Shown one piece after another: positions 43,785-52,518 of a stretch of 64,000 nucleotides of DNA. The first letter of the stretch is position 1. The number at the start of each line of letters is the position of its first letter. Under the pieces are notes generated by a model. It ran no database searches. It was not told where the DNA came from and saw nothing but the letters and a program-made list of their open reading frames with translations. This stretch comes from Methanomassiliicoccales archaeon PtaU1.Bin124 (GTDB lineage Archaea > Thermoplasmatota > Thermoplasmata > Methanomassiliicoccales > UBA472): contig MVRC01000006.1 of NCBI GenBank assembly GCA_002067865.1, positions 62,001-126,000 of the forward strand. The letters run 5' to 3'. The position numbers and the translations under genes were made by a program.

Positions 43785-44159
43785 CTACCACGTCTGGGTG
43801 ACCGTTTCGATCGTGATCGCCAAGGTGGCACGCAGCCAACTGAACTTCTTCTTCATGAATTCATAATCAGGGCCAGATGTCACGAACTTCGCCTTTCCCT
43901 TGATAAGGAACCCAGCACCTGCTCCGTGAAGCCCCTGGACCTTGCTGCTCCCTAGCGTTATCAGCACATTGGGATTGAAGGCTATGTTGGCCTCCGTTCT
44001 ATGCATATAACCCGCGGGAATGAAGAGGCGCCCATCTTCTGATATCCTCAGGTAGCTGTTCCAAGTGTTGACCATGTGAGGGCCATCAGGTCCCAAGGTG
44101 GCGATGGCGACCACTCCATCCTTATCCATTATTTCTTTGAGTTTATCTGGTATCATCAT
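43785..44159 (-). CDS. Pyridoxamine-5'-phosphate-oxidase-fold flavin-binding protein
   Basis: This 124-residue protein has the split-barrel flavin-binding fold: an N-terminal GVVAIATLGPDGPHMVNTWNSYL and a central RLFIPAGYMHRTEANIAFNPNVLITLGS typical of PNPOx-like proteins. Members bind FMN or F420 and reduce small molecules; the substrate cannot be guessed. It lies upstream of no obvious partner; a DUF1697 gene on the same strand ends 55 bases before its start... reading direction leaves it as the downstream member. The stop is TAG. Confidence 0.78.
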   Translation of the reverse strand: MMIPDKLKEIMDKDGVVAIATLGPDGPHMVNTWNSYLRISEDGRLFIPAGYMHRTEANIAFNPNVLITLGSSKVQGLHGAGAGFLIKGKAKFVTSGPDYEFMKKKFSWLRATLAITIETVTQTW

Positions 44160-44213
44160 GATCGCTCCTCTGTCGACTAAAAAATAATTTGATGAACCTG
44201 ATGATAATTCTAT

Positions 44214-44735
44214 CTACTCTAGGGCACTGGCCATCGTCTCAAGCTGATGAAGCGTTCTCCAATTACGCATCGTTCCGACCACACCTAGCTTGTCGACACC
44301 CTTGGCCAAGGGAGAGGCGTGAACACCATTTGGCAGGACCAGGACGATGTCACGTCCATCGATCTCAAAACGCTCTTCGTCGGAACGGTTACGGTCCAGA
44401 TACTCTGCAGTATCATCGTTCGGCTGTCCTACCAGTAGCATTGCATACAGTTGTTCTTCGGGTGCGATCTTTGATTCCAGCAGAATTTGCAGTTCAGGCA
44501 GGGTCCTCAATACGACCGGGGCATCGATCCCAAGTTTTGTCTTTAATGCCCGCTCGATCTTTTCGTCGAGGACCGCCTCGTCCTCCTCCGATCGAAACAC
44601 CGCATTACCGCTCTGAATGTACGTCTGGACATCTTCTAGACCCAGTTCTGTTAAAGTCTTGCGTAGATCGGTCATGCTGAGCCTGTTGTGACTGCCCACA
44701 TTGATGCCCCGAAGCATGGCGATGTACACTGTCAC
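44214..44735 (-). CDS. DUF1697 family protein
   Basis: This 173-residue protein is a typical DUF1697 member: it starts MTVYIAMLRGINVGSHNRLSM, continues LRKTLTELGLEDVQTYIQSGNAVF, and ends NWRTLHQLETMA, all conserved in the family. The function is unknown. It is 9 bases downstream of the P-type ATPase stop on the same strand and probably shares its transcript. The family is mostly bacterial, so transfer is possible. The stop is TAG. Confidence 0.88.
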   Translation of the reverse strand: MTVYIAMLRGINVGSHNRLSMTDLRKTLTELGLEDVQTYIQSGNAVFRSEEDEAVLDEKIERALKTKLGIDAPVVLRTLPELQILLESKIAPEEQLYAMLLVGQPNDDTAEYLDRNRSDEERFEIDGRDIVLVLPNGVHASPLAKGVDKLGVVGTMRNWRTLHQLETMASALE

Positions 44736-44744
44736 TCCGTCACC

Positions 44745-47333
44745 TCATGACCCATCTGTCTTGACCGACACCTTCCGCCTTCCTTTCAGCGCGATCTTCA
44801 TCGCCTCCATCCAGAAGGTCGCCACGAATGCTGCCGCCAGTGCCAAGGCCCATTGCCCCGCTGTCAACGATGTGAGGCGCAATGTGGCATGCAGGAACGG
44901 CAAAGGCACCGCTATCAAAAGGAACAGCAGCGCCGCCAGTCCCCACAGGAGCATGAGCTTGTTGCTGGTGAGCTTCATACTGATCAATGGCTCCTTCAGC
45001 GAGCGCATATTGAACGCCAGGAAGATATGCCCGAACAGCCAGGTGGTGAACGCCACGGTCTGAGCGGTCGCCAGATCGGCCCCACCATACCACACGTAAA
45101 GATAGGCGAAGCTGACAGCCGTGAACAGGCTGGCTGCACCGGCGATGATGGCATATTTCATCTCGTTGTCCATGAACTTGCGCTTTGGGTCGCGGGGAGG
45201 CCTGGACATGATGTCCGATTCAGCCCTTTCCGCCACGAAGGCAGCAGAAGCACCAAGGTCCATGAACAGCTCCAGCATGATGATCTGGATGGGCGAGAAC
45301 GGCAACGGGACGTCCAGTGCGATCGGCAATAGGAACGCGGCCACCAGTGCCATCTTGCAGGCCAGGTAGTACCTCACCCCCTTGGATAGGTTGTCGAACA
45401 TCTTCCTGCCCTCACCCACGGCCATCTGGATGGTGGAGAAGTTATCATCGGTCAGCACCATATCGGCGCTCTCCTTGGCAACATCTGTCGATTTTGTTCC
45501 CATGGCGATGCCGATATGCGCCTCTTTCAGAGCTGGAGCATCGTTGATGCCATCTCCGGTCACGGCCACGATCTCTCCCCGGCCCTTCAACAAACGGACC
45601 AGCCTGGCCTTATGTTCGGGCGTGGTCCTGGCAAAGACGGAGACCTGAGCGATCCGGTTAGCCAGAGCTTCATCATCCAGTTTATCTATCTCAGCTCCAG
45701 TGAGGATTTCTCCATCCTGGATGCCGACCGCCTTTGCCACCGCCTTGGCGGTCCTGGGGTGGTCCCCGGTGATCATCAGAACGCGGATGCCGGCCTGCCG
45801 GCAGCTCTCCACGGACCTTTTTGCAAATGGTCTGGGTGGGTCATAGAATCCGACCATCCCGATCAGTTCCATGTCCTCTTCTTGCTTGTCCTGTGGGTTT
45901 CGTATTGGGCGGCGTGCGAAGGCCAGAACACGTTGACCAGCATCCGCCATCTGGTCGGCCTGCTCCAGCAGATCTTTCATTCTCAAATCGGTCATTTCTT
46001 CCCCGGACCCGATCGAGGAGCACTTGGCCAGCACGACCTCAGGGGCGCCGGAGGAAAAGAGATGCTCACCCCCGCTGGTCTCATAGTCATAGGATGCCAT
46101 CTTGCGGACGTTGTCGAATGATATCTCATCTTTCAGTCTCCATCCGCTCAGATCTGGCGAAGAGACGCCTTCGGCCGTCAGGACCGCCTCGGCCATCGGA
46201 CCTCGCGACGCGGCTGGGTCCATTCCCCCTTCAACACCAAAGCAGAGCAAGACCTGGTCCAAGGCAGCCCTTTCACCTCGGAAATCACCAGTGATCTTCC
46301 GACCTCCGGTGTAAAGTGATTCCAGGCGCATCTTGTTCTCAGTCAGCGTGCCGGTCTTGTCGGTGGCAATGATCGTGACAGAACCAAGTGTCTCCGCTGC
46401 CTTCAGCTTTTTCACTAGTGCGTGCCTCTTGGACAGGGACAATGCGCCGAGTCCCAGCACCATGGTGATAATTATCGGTAGTTCCTCGGGGATGGTGGCA
46501 AAGGCCATGGAAAGTCCGGTGAGGATCATCTGTTCTAGGTTGCCGCCGCGCAACAGACCGAGCACCGGAACCAATATCGAGAAGAAGAGCGCCACCCAGA
46601 CCAGGGTCTTCGCCAGTGCTTTCATCTCAAGCTGAAGCGGGGTCTTCGGGTCTCTGGTGGCCTTTACGGCTTTGCCGATCCTCCCGATCTCCGATTCCAT
46701 GCCGGTGGAGACGATGACGGCCTTTCCGCTGCCCTTGGTGACGACCGTTCCGGAGAAGAGCATATTGTTACGCTCAGCCAGTTCCGCCGCGCCGATTATC
46801 TTCCCGATGGTCTTCCTTACTGGGAAAGATTCGCCCGTCAGGGCGGACTCGTCCGCTTCGATCCCTGATGAACGGAGGATCCTGGCATCGGCCGGGACCC
46901 TATCCCCCATCTTCACGTTCAATATGTCACCAGGCACCAGGTCCTCCGTCCTGACCGTGGTCACCTTCCCGTCCCTTACGACGGACGATTCCGGCGATGA
47001 GAGGTCCTTCAGCGATGCGATCGATCTTTTGGCGCGGTACTCATTGTTCACCTCGACCAGCACCAGCACGACGATGATGACGAAGATGGTGATGCTGTCC
47101 TCGATGCCGCCCCAGATGCTGTACATGATGCCAACGAACAGCAACAATAGGATCATCGGCTCGACGATCTCTTCCTTCAGGATGGCGGCGAATGTAACTT
47201 TGTAAGGCTCGTAGAACCGGTTGGGGCCTCGTTCCTTCAATATTCGCTGCGCCTCGTCGGACGACAATCCATTTTCCTTGCTCGTGCCCAGTTCCAGCAC
47301 GATGTCGTCATCATCCTTGAGGTGCCAATCCAT
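44745..47333 (-). CDS. P2-type cation-transporting ATPase (first of two)
   Basis: This 862-residue membrane pump uses ATP to move cations, probably Ca2+ or related. The phosphorylation site is DKTGTLTENKMRLE near residue 325, the actuator loop ALTGES near 168, and the hinge VTGDGINDAPALK near 595. The fourth membrane helix has PEELP, close to the PEGLP of Ca-ATPases but with a charged residue. Ten helices can be traced. It is about 80 residues shorter than the second ATPase (54399-57239). The first-helix region starts MDWHLKDDDDIVLELGTS. Ion choice is not certain; H+ or Na+ pumps share the layout. Confidence 0.92.
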   Translation of the reverse strand: MDWHLKDDDDIVLELGTSKENGLSSDEAQRILKERGPNRFYEPYKVTFAAILKEEIVEPMILLLLFVGIMYSIWGGIEDSITIFVIIVVLVLVEVNNEYRAKRSIASLKDLSSPESSVVRDGKVTTVRTEDLVPGDILNVKMGDRVPADARILRSSGIEADESALTGESFPVRKTIGKIIGAAELAERNNMLFSGTVVTKGSGKAVIVSTGMESEIGRIGKAVKATRDPKTPLQLEMKALAKTLVWVALFFSILVPVLGLLRGGNLEQMILTGLSMAFATIPEELPIIITMVLGLGALSLSKRHALVKKLKAAETLGSVTIIATDKTGTLTENKMRLESLYTGGRKITGDFRGERAALDQVLLCFGVEGGMDPAASRGPMAEAVLTAEGVSSPDLSGWRLKDEISFDNVRKMASYDYETSGGEHLFSSGAPEVVLAKCSSIGSGEEMTDLRMKDLLEQADQMADAGQRVLAFARRPIRNPQDKQEEDMELIGMVGFYDPPRPFAKRSVESCRQAGIRVLMITGDHPRTAKAVAKAVGIQDGEILTGAEIDKLDDEALANRIAQVSVFARTTPEHKARLVRLLKGRGEIVAVTGDGINDAPALKEAHIGIAMGTKSTDVAKESADMVLTDDNFSTIQMAVGEGRKMFDNLSKGVRYYLACKMALVAAFLLPIALDVPLPFSPIQIIMLELFMDLGASAAFVAERAESDIMSRPPRDPKRKFMDNEMKYAIIAGAASLFTAVSFAYLYVWYGGADLATAQTVAFTTWLFGHIFLAFNMRSLKEPLISMKLTSNKLMLLWGLAALLFLLIAVPLPFLHATLRLTSLTAGQWALALAAAFVATFWMEAMKIALKGRRKVSVKTDGS

Positions 47334-47436
47334 GAGACCACCGATCGAACACTAGTCAGGATAGTATCCGAACGGGTACCTATATGGGCCTTACGGATGA
47401 GCTGGTCGCTACGAGAACATACCCTACTGCCAGATG

Positions 47437-47476
47437 CTTGATGATTATCAAGTGGTAGGGAGGACATTATAATAAA
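47437..47476 (+). promoter_or_regulatory. Flavodoxin promoter with inverted repeat
   Basis: CTTGAT-GATT-ATCAAG (47437-47452) lies directly upstream of a TATA element ATTATAATAAA (47466-47476), which is 33 bases before the flavodoxin ATG. CCCTAC (47423-47428) and GTAGGG (47455-47460) flank it and are also complementary. A regulator site is plausible. Confidence 0.5.
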
Positions 47477-47508
47477 CCGACATTGAAATTCATCCCCTCA
47501 GGTCGTCG

Positions 47509-47964
47509 ATGAAAGCCATCGTATTCTACGAATCCAAGCACGGCAACACCGAGGCGATAGCAGAGGCCATCGTCCGCGGTATGAAGGACGGCGGGATCGA
47601 GGACGTCCTGCTCATGAAGCTCAAGACCGCCGACGAGGAGGACTTCAAGGACCGTCAGCTCTGGGTCGTCGGCAGCCCCACGCATTGGGGCTCCACCGGT
47701 TTCCGTTTGAAGACCCTGCTGGTGAACGCCCTAAAATATGAGGGGGAGGGCAAGAAGGCGGCCGTGTTCGATACCAGGTATCAGGATATGAACAGGGGCA
47801 GCGCCGACAAGCTGGTCCGCATCATGGCCAAGTGGAACGTGCCGGTCATCACCGAACCGGAACACTTCACCGTCCAGACGATCAGGGGTCCGCTGGTGGA
47901 AGGCGAGGAGAAGCGGGCCGAGGAATATGGCAGGAAGATCGCCAAGGCAGCGCTCTCAGCCTGA
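47509..47964 (+). CDS. Flavodoxin-family protein
   Basis: This 151-residue flavodoxin-like protein carries single-electron traffic using FMN. The phosphate-binding loop YESKHGNTEAIAEAI lies at residues 8-22, VVGSPTHWGSTGFRLKTLL near 53-71 is the ribityl/isoalloxazine loop, and a normal C-terminal helix is present. Length is standard. A short overlap (9 bases) with the convergent MFS gene is seen. It could serve the CooS or radical SAM proteins of this window; that is speculation. Confidence 0.9.
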   Translation: MKAIVFYESKHGNTEAIAEAIVRGMKDGGIEDVLLMKLKTADEEDFKDRQLWVVGSPTHWGSTGFRLKTLLVNALKYEGEGKKAAVFDTRYQDMNRGSADKLVRIMAKWNVPVITEPEHFTVQTIRGPLVEGEEKRAEEYGRKIAKAALSA

Positions 47965-49272
47965 TATCGCCTCTTCCTGTTCTTTGTCCACATCGGTCAG
48001 AAGCAGCAGCATCAGGGCCACGACGATGAACCCCGAGGCCATCAGGAACACCGCCTCATATCCATAGATGGCGGCCACGAAACCTCCTACCAGCGATCCG
48101 AATATCGTCGCCAGGCCCTGCACCGAGTTGTACATGCCCAGCGACTGGGTGCGATGCTCCTTGAACGCCAGCTTTCCTACGATTGAGTTTCCGGCCACGC
48201 TCAGCCCGGCCCAGCACAGTCCTGCGCCGGCATGGAGCAGCAGCAGGACGACGAACAGGGCCTCGAACGGCATGGCGATCAGCGTCACCATAAAGAACGC
48301 CGGGAAGATGACCACCCTGGCCCCGAAGCATATCATCTGTATGCGCTTGCCTCCCTGCTCTCCGATGCGCCTTCCCATCCAGCCGTAGGTGAGGGCGGAG
48401 GCGATGGAGCTGGCCAGGTAGACGATGAAGACCTCGGCGTTGCTCAGCATGACCTCCTTATAGAGGAAGATGGGCAGCGCCACATAAAAAGAGAGGAATC
48501 CGCAGAACGCCAGGAAGACGATGACATAGTAGCGCTTCAGCACCCCGGAGAAGTTGGCCAGACGCAAACTGCTGAAGCTTCCGTTGACCACATACATCAG
48601 TCGCTGTGGTAAGTACCTAGCCCGCTCAGCCAGGTTCAGATGGACGTTGTTGAAATCGGACGGGTCCACCTGGGAACGGTCTATCTTCTCCTTGGACTCC
48701 GGGACCCATTTAACGGCCAGGACCAACGCCACCAGGCACAGCACTGCTGACAGGAGGAACAACGCTCTCATCGCCAGCTCTTGCGAGTCGCCCTGGAAGA
48801 CCATGAGCCAGGCTATGCCGATGATCAGGCCCAGCACCCAGCCGATGCCGCCAACCTTGCTGAAGTCACCTAATCGTTTGCCCCATTCCGCCTTGGCGAA
48901 GCTCTCCAGCACCAGGACCGTGCCGACCGGCGCAACCGCCGCTGCCAGAAGGCCCATGAGAAAGTTGGCGATGTAATACTGAGGCAGGCTGGTGGCGATG
49001 CCCATCATGATGAGGGCCGCGGCCATCCCCGCAAATCCCAGAAGGATGAACGGCTTCCTTCTCTTCGTCATGTCCGAGAGGTTGCCCCAGAGGATGTTCG
49101 CCGGGACCGAGGCGGCCGAGGTGATGGCAGAAACAATGCCGACCTCGGCCACGCTGGCCTTGAGCGTCTGAGCCATGAAAAGGGGGATCAGATTGTTCGT
49201 ACCCCCTCCCGCTATGTTGTACGGCAGGAAGGTGTAATACCACTTCTCGTCGCTTGGCTGGCGCTCGCTCAT
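47956..49272 (-). CDS. MFS-type transporter
   Basis: This 438-residue membrane protein has twelve predicted helices and the major-facilitator loop motif WGNLSDMTKRRKPFILLG between helices 2 and 3. A second related loop (GWMGRRIGEQGGKR) appears in the second half, as in drug or metabolite exporters. Substrate is not known. The start ATG 49272 is followed by the polar SERQPSDEKWYY. It is 47 bases downstream of the DUF1634 gene on the same strand and may be co-transcribed with the exporter pair. Confidence 0.85.
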   Translation of the reverse strand: MSERQPSDEKWYYTFLPYNIAGGGTNNLIPLFMAQTLKASVAEVGIVSAITSAASVPANILWGNLSDMTKRRKPFILLGFAGMAAALIMMGIATSLPQYYIANFLMGLLAAAVAPVGTVLVLESFAKAEWGKRLGDFSKVGGIGWVLGLIIGIAWLMVFQGDSQELAMRALFLLSAVLCLVALVLAVKWVPESKEKIDRSQVDPSDFNNVHLNLAERARYLPQRLMYVVNGSFSSLRLANFSGVLKRYYVIVFLAFCGFLSFYVALPIFLYKEVMLSNAEVFIVYLASSIASALTYGWMGRRIGEQGGKRIQMICFGARVVIFPAFFMVTLIAMPFEALFVVLLLLHAGAGLCWAGLSVAGNSIVGKLAFKEHRTQSLGMYNSVQGLATIFGSLVGGFVAAIYGYEAVFLMASGFIVVALMLLLLTDVDKEQEEAISG

Positions 49273-49319
49273 CCCATCCCGTCGCAGCTAGCTACTCACC
49301 GGGATTTGAACTTTTCAAT

Positions 49320-49649
49320 CTACACCTTTATGAATATGCCCAGCAGCACTATGGCGATGACAACCAATGAAACAAGGACGAACTTGTATTGCTTGGAGTA
49401 GACGAACGCGGCCAAGGCCGTGAGCAGGCGCAGGAACGGCGTAGCGATGAGCACGAGAATTCCCAGCTCCAGCATTGCGATCGGGTTTCCATGGAACAGC
49501 TGGTCCAGCACTTTTTCGACCGGAATGACCTCGCTCGGGACAGGGTCCACGGCATACCATACCAGGCCGACGATCATGATGCCAAGGCTGAGCCACATGC
49601 CGAGACGAAGGACAAGCGATACGATCTTGTTCAGTTGCTCTGGTGTCAT
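49320..49649 (-). CDS. DUF1634 membrane protein
   Basis: This 109-residue protein has three predicted membrane helices (about 10-32, 54-80, 88-108) and matches the DUF1634 layout with LGMWLSLGIMIVGLVWY and GILVLIATPFLRLL. DUF1634 genes are commonly found beside TauE/SafE exporters, as here; the ATG overlaps the exporter stop by ATGA. It is likely an auxiliary subunit. The stop is TAG. Confidence 0.88.
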   Translation of the reverse strand: MTPEQLNKIVSLVLRLGMWLSLGIMIVGLVWYAVDPVPSEVIPVEKVLDQLFHGNPIAMLELGILVLIATPFLRLLTALAAFVYSKQYKFVLVSLVVIAIVLLGIFIKV

Positions 49650-50491
49650 AGCGCCTCCAGCATGCCGAACGCCTTCAGTATCATCAGGATAGCCACGGCG
49701 ATCAGAACGACGGCGAAGAGCTTGCGCAGTGACTTTCCTTGGACCTTATCGACCGTTCTGGTTCCGACCATAGCTCCGAAGATGACCCCGACAGCGACCA
49801 ACGCGCCGAGCACCGGGTCGATGTAACCATAACGGAAGTAGATGACCGCGCTGGCCAAAGCCGTCACGCCAATCATGAAGTTGCTGGTGGCCGTGGCGGC
49901 CTTCATGGGGACGCACATGAACGTGTTCATGACCGGCACCTTGATCACGCCCCCGCCGATGCCGAGCAGTCCCGACAGGCTGCCCGCCCCGAGGCTGGCC
50001 AGCATACCGGTGCGGATGCTCTTGACCCCATAACAGACCTGCATCCCGTTGATCGGGTCCACATACTGGCAGGAGAGGTCCAATAGCTCCCTCTCAGCCT
50101 CTGCAGAGTCCGGCGCGATCATCCTCTCCTTGTGCACCAGCATGTGCAGCGAGCTGTACACCAGGATGATCGAGAATGCCAGCAGAAGGAAGAACTGGTC
50201 GAGGTAGATGGCTATGAACGCCCCGATGATGGATCCGGCCGTTGTGGCAGTCTCCAGCAGCATCCCGAGCTTGATGTTGGCGTACCCCTCGTGAACGTAA
50301 CGGGACGCGGCGCCTGTGGACGAGGCGATCACCCCGACCAGGCTGGCGCCGATGGCCTCCTTGACCCCGAAGCCCAGGGCCAGGGTGAGAGCTGGGATGA
50401 CGATTATCCCGCCTCCCAGCCCGAACAGCGAGCCGAGCAATCCGGCCGCCAAGGCGATGAGCAGCACCGCCAGGACCATCAATAGCTCCAT
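49646..50491 (-). CDS. TauE/SafE family sulfite/organosulfur exporter
   Basis: This 281-residue membrane protein has about eight helices and the paired family signature GLLGSLFGLGGGIIVIPAL (residues 14-32) and GLLGIGGGVIKVPVM (second half). Members move sulfite, sulfoacetate or other small acids. ATG 50491 is chosen: it starts MELLMVLAVLL directly into the first helix; the frame is open much further upstream but runs antisense into the ThiI-like gene. It is translated with DUF1634. Confidence 0.9.
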   Translation of the reverse strand: MELLMVLAVLLIALAAGLLGSLFGLGGGIIVIPALTLALGFGVKEAIGASLVGVIASSTGAASRYVHEGYANIKLGMLLETATTAGSIIGAFIAIYLDQFFLLLAFSIILVYSSLHMLVHKERMIAPDSAEAERELLDLSCQYVDPINGMQVCYGVKSIRTGMLASLGAGSLSGLLGIGGGVIKVPVMNTFMCVPMKAATATSNFMIGVTALASAVIYFRYGYIDPVLGALVAVGVIFGAMVGTRTVDKVQGKSLRKLFAVVLIAVAILMILKAFGMLEAL

Positions 50492-50569
50492 CAAGAATGC
50501 AACAGTGCTCCCTAAGATAATCCTTCCCAGTCGGTAAGGATGAAATATCACCTCGCTCAATCGGCGTGC

Positions 50570-51451
50570 ATGGACCTCATCCTGGTTCGCTACGCGGAGG
50601 TAGGGCTCAAGTCCCGGGGGGTGCGGAAGCGCTTCGAGCGCATCCTCATGGACAACATGCTCTCCATTCTGGCGCATGACGGCGTGGAGGCGCTGGTGCG
50701 GAATGACCAGGGTAGGATATTCGTGCAATCGGCCGACATCGACAAGGCCGTTCGTTCGGTGCAGAAGGTCTTCGGCGTGGCATCGGTCAGCCCGGTCGTC
50801 AAGTGCGGCAGCAACATGGAGGAGATGAGGGCGAGGGTGGCCGAGCTCTCCCGCAACTGGCTGGAGGAGGGCTCCACCTTCAAGATCGAGGCGCGCAGGT
50901 CCGGTTCCCATTCCTATAACAGCATGCAGGCGGCCGCCTCGATCGGTGAAGCCGTCCTTTGGGCCAACGAGGACCGGGGCATCAAGGTCAACATCCACCA
51001 TCCCGACAAGGTCATCTACGTGGAGATCAGGGAGAACATGGCCTATGTCTTCAGCGATTACGTTCCAGGGCCAGGCGGTCTGCCGATGGGCAGCCAGGGA
51101 AAGGTGCTGGCCATGGTCAGGAACGACAGGGATGCGTTAGCGGCCTGGCTGATCATGAAGCGGGGATGCCGCTGCGTGGCCGTGGGAGAGGATGGCCCCT
51201 CCACCGACCTTTTGCGTTCCTGGGACCCCGATATGAAGCTCGTATCGCCTGGCGACATGGTCTCCCTGTCCTATCGGCACAGGGCGGCGGCGGTCGTCTT
51301 CGGCTCAAGCATCGCAGATGAAGATGAGCTGCTTCAGACGGAGATCCCCGTCCCGGTCTTCTACCCCATCGTGGGATGGAGCGAGGACGAGGTGGCCAAG
51401 GGCATCCGTGAGATCAAGGCCGGAAGGCCGGCCCATATCGGCCTCGTCTAG
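50570..51451 (+). CDS. ThiI-like THUMP protein with degenerate PP-loop
   Basis: This 293-residue protein aligns with ThiI, the 4-thiouridine/thiamine sulfur transferase. The N-terminal ferredoxin-like part (VRYAEVGLKSRGVRKRFE) and THUMP domain (about 60-165) are intact, as is the linker GLPMGSQGK near 170-178. The ATP PP-loop that should follow, SGGxDSPVAA, instead reads VRNDRDALAA (residues 183-192), losing every catalytic residue, and the remaining AANH domain is shortened (compare PVFYPIVGW). So it can bind RNA but not thiolate it in the known way. It should be an RNA-binding or regulatory relative. ATG 50570 fits AAATATC about 22 bases upstream; ATG 50540 is an alternative. The stop is TAG. 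Confidence 0.82.
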   Translation: MDLILVRYAEVGLKSRGVRKRFERILMDNMLSILAHDGVEALVRNDQGRIFVQSADIDKAVRSVQKVFGVASVSPVVKCGSNMEEMRARVAELSRNWLEEGSTFKIEARRSGSHSYNSMQAAASIGEAVLWANEDRGIKVNIHHPDKVIYVEIRENMAYVFSDYVPGPGGLPMGSQGKVLAMVRNDRDALAAWLIMKRGCRCVAVGEDGPSTDLLRSWDPDMKLVSPGDMVSLSYRHRAAAVVFGSSIADEDELLQTEIPVPVFYPIVGWSEDEVAKGIREIKAGRPAHIGLV

Positions 51452-51586
51452 AACATCGGATATTTTTAATCCATTTTGTCGCTGACCAGGAGGTCATCGG
51501 TTTTTTATCAAGGCCCGATCAGCGTGATCGCGATAAAATTTTTTAAAACGAAGGACTGGAAAAACAGGAAGAAAATAAACGATTTA

Positions 51587-51604
51587 GGCCGGGGGAACCC
51601 GGCC
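51587..51604. terminator. Hairpin after ribosomal protein L15e
   Basis: GGCCGGG-GGAA-CCCGGCC is a perfect 7-bp stem. In the minus-strand transcript it follows the L15e stop and is trailed by a T-rich stretch (TTTATTTTC), fitting a terminator. A T-run near 51506 on the plus strand may end the ThiI-like gene. Confidence 0.6.
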
Positions 51605-51618
51605 AATGAGTTTCAACC

Positions 51619-52251
51619 TTACTTGTTGTGGTGGTCGTGCGCGGCACCGGAGGGACGCATCTTCTCGGCGCCCTTGCCCTTCCAGCGCAGTCCGCGGGCC
51701 TTGTGACCGGCGGATGTCAGGCCACGGTAGGTGCGGCCCTTGTGCTTGTTGCTGCACATCCAGCCCAGCTGCTTGTCGTTGATGATGGCGGGGTGGTGCT
51801 TGTCGATCATGATGATCTCGAACCAGATCCTCTTGCCGTCCTCTCCGACCCAGTAGGAGTTGAGGACCTCCAGGTTGGTGTACTTCTTGGAGGCGCGCTC
51901 CTCGCAGATCCACTGGATGTTCTTTCCCATGGTCAGCTTGTTGATACCCTTCTGCTTGGCCTTCCTGCCCTTCCAGCGCATCTTACGGCGCTGCAGGGAG
52001 CCCTTACGGACATGGCCGCGAACGACCACGACGCCCTGCTTGGCCTTGTAGCCCAACGCACGGGCGCGGTCCAGGCGGGTGGGGCGTTCCACACGGCAGA
52101 AGTTCTCCTCGCGTCTCCACTGCATGAGGCGCTCGAACATCAGGTCATCCACATAAGAATCCTCAGGGCGGTTCCAGGCCTCGGCGATGTACTTGTACAT
52201 GCTCTTGCCGGACACCGGCCTCTTGACCTCATCGGTCGCTTGGTTCTCCAT
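51619..52251 (-). CDS. rpl15e: Ribosomal protein L15e
   Basis: This 210-residue large-subunit protein is archaeal/eukaryotic L15e, recognised by [30 protein letters not shown], the [15 protein letters not shown] segment, [13 protein letters not shown] and [18 protein letters not shown] histidine-rich tail (AAHDHHNK) ends it. ATG 52251 is chosen, with GTG 52260 in frame as a possible alternative. A long structured leader lies upstream. Confidence 0.96.
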   Translation of the reverse strand: MENQATDEVKRPVSGKSMYKYIAEAWNRPEDSYVDDLMFERLMQWRREENFCRVERPTRLDRARALGYKAKQGVVVVRGHVRKGSLQRRKMRWKGRKAKQKGINKLTMGKNIQWICEERASKKYTNLEVLNSYWVGEDGKRIWFEIIMIDKHHPAIINDKQLGWMCSNKHKGRTYRGLTSAGHKARGLRWKGKGAEKMRPSGAAHDHHNK

Positions 52252-52263
52252 TGTTATCACGCT

Positions 52264-52374
52264 CTGCCTCTATCGCATACGGCAGGGATTCACCCCCCGA
52301 AGAGGGGCACATTTCCTGCGAGACTCATCTCGCCATAGAGAGCGGCCTAGCAATTTTATGAGCGTATTTAAAAT
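52264..52374 (-). promoter_or_regulatory. Promoter and structured leader of L15e
   Basis: On the minus strand a TATA element ATTTTAAATA (52374-52365) predicts transcription from about 52342, giving a leader near 90 bases. It starts with CTCTAT (52340-52335), which can pair with ATAGAG (52273-52268) close to the start codon. Inside are GCGAGA-TGAG-TCTCGC (52333-52318) and CCCC-TCTTC-GGGG (52307-52295). CTGCC/GGCAG (52285-52281 with 52268-52264) would compete with the outer stem. Such alternative folds suggest autoregulation or a sensing RNA. The 52252-52518 gap has no other gene. Confidence 0.5.
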
Positions 52375-52518
52375 TTCGCTCACGGCGGGCATGCCACCGA
52401 AAAGCAGTAATCCCATGAGCAACATCAGTTATCCAGTATCTCATAGTTGTGGAGGCCCGTTCCATTTTTCTTGCGGTTCGGCCTGATTCGGCGCTGGGGT
52501 ACGAACAAGGTGATGGAT

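Noticed and set aside
50492-51001. N-terminal extension of the TauE/SafE exporter
   Set aside because: It is antisense to the ThiI-like gene and adds no membrane segment; ATG 50491 starts directly at the first helix.
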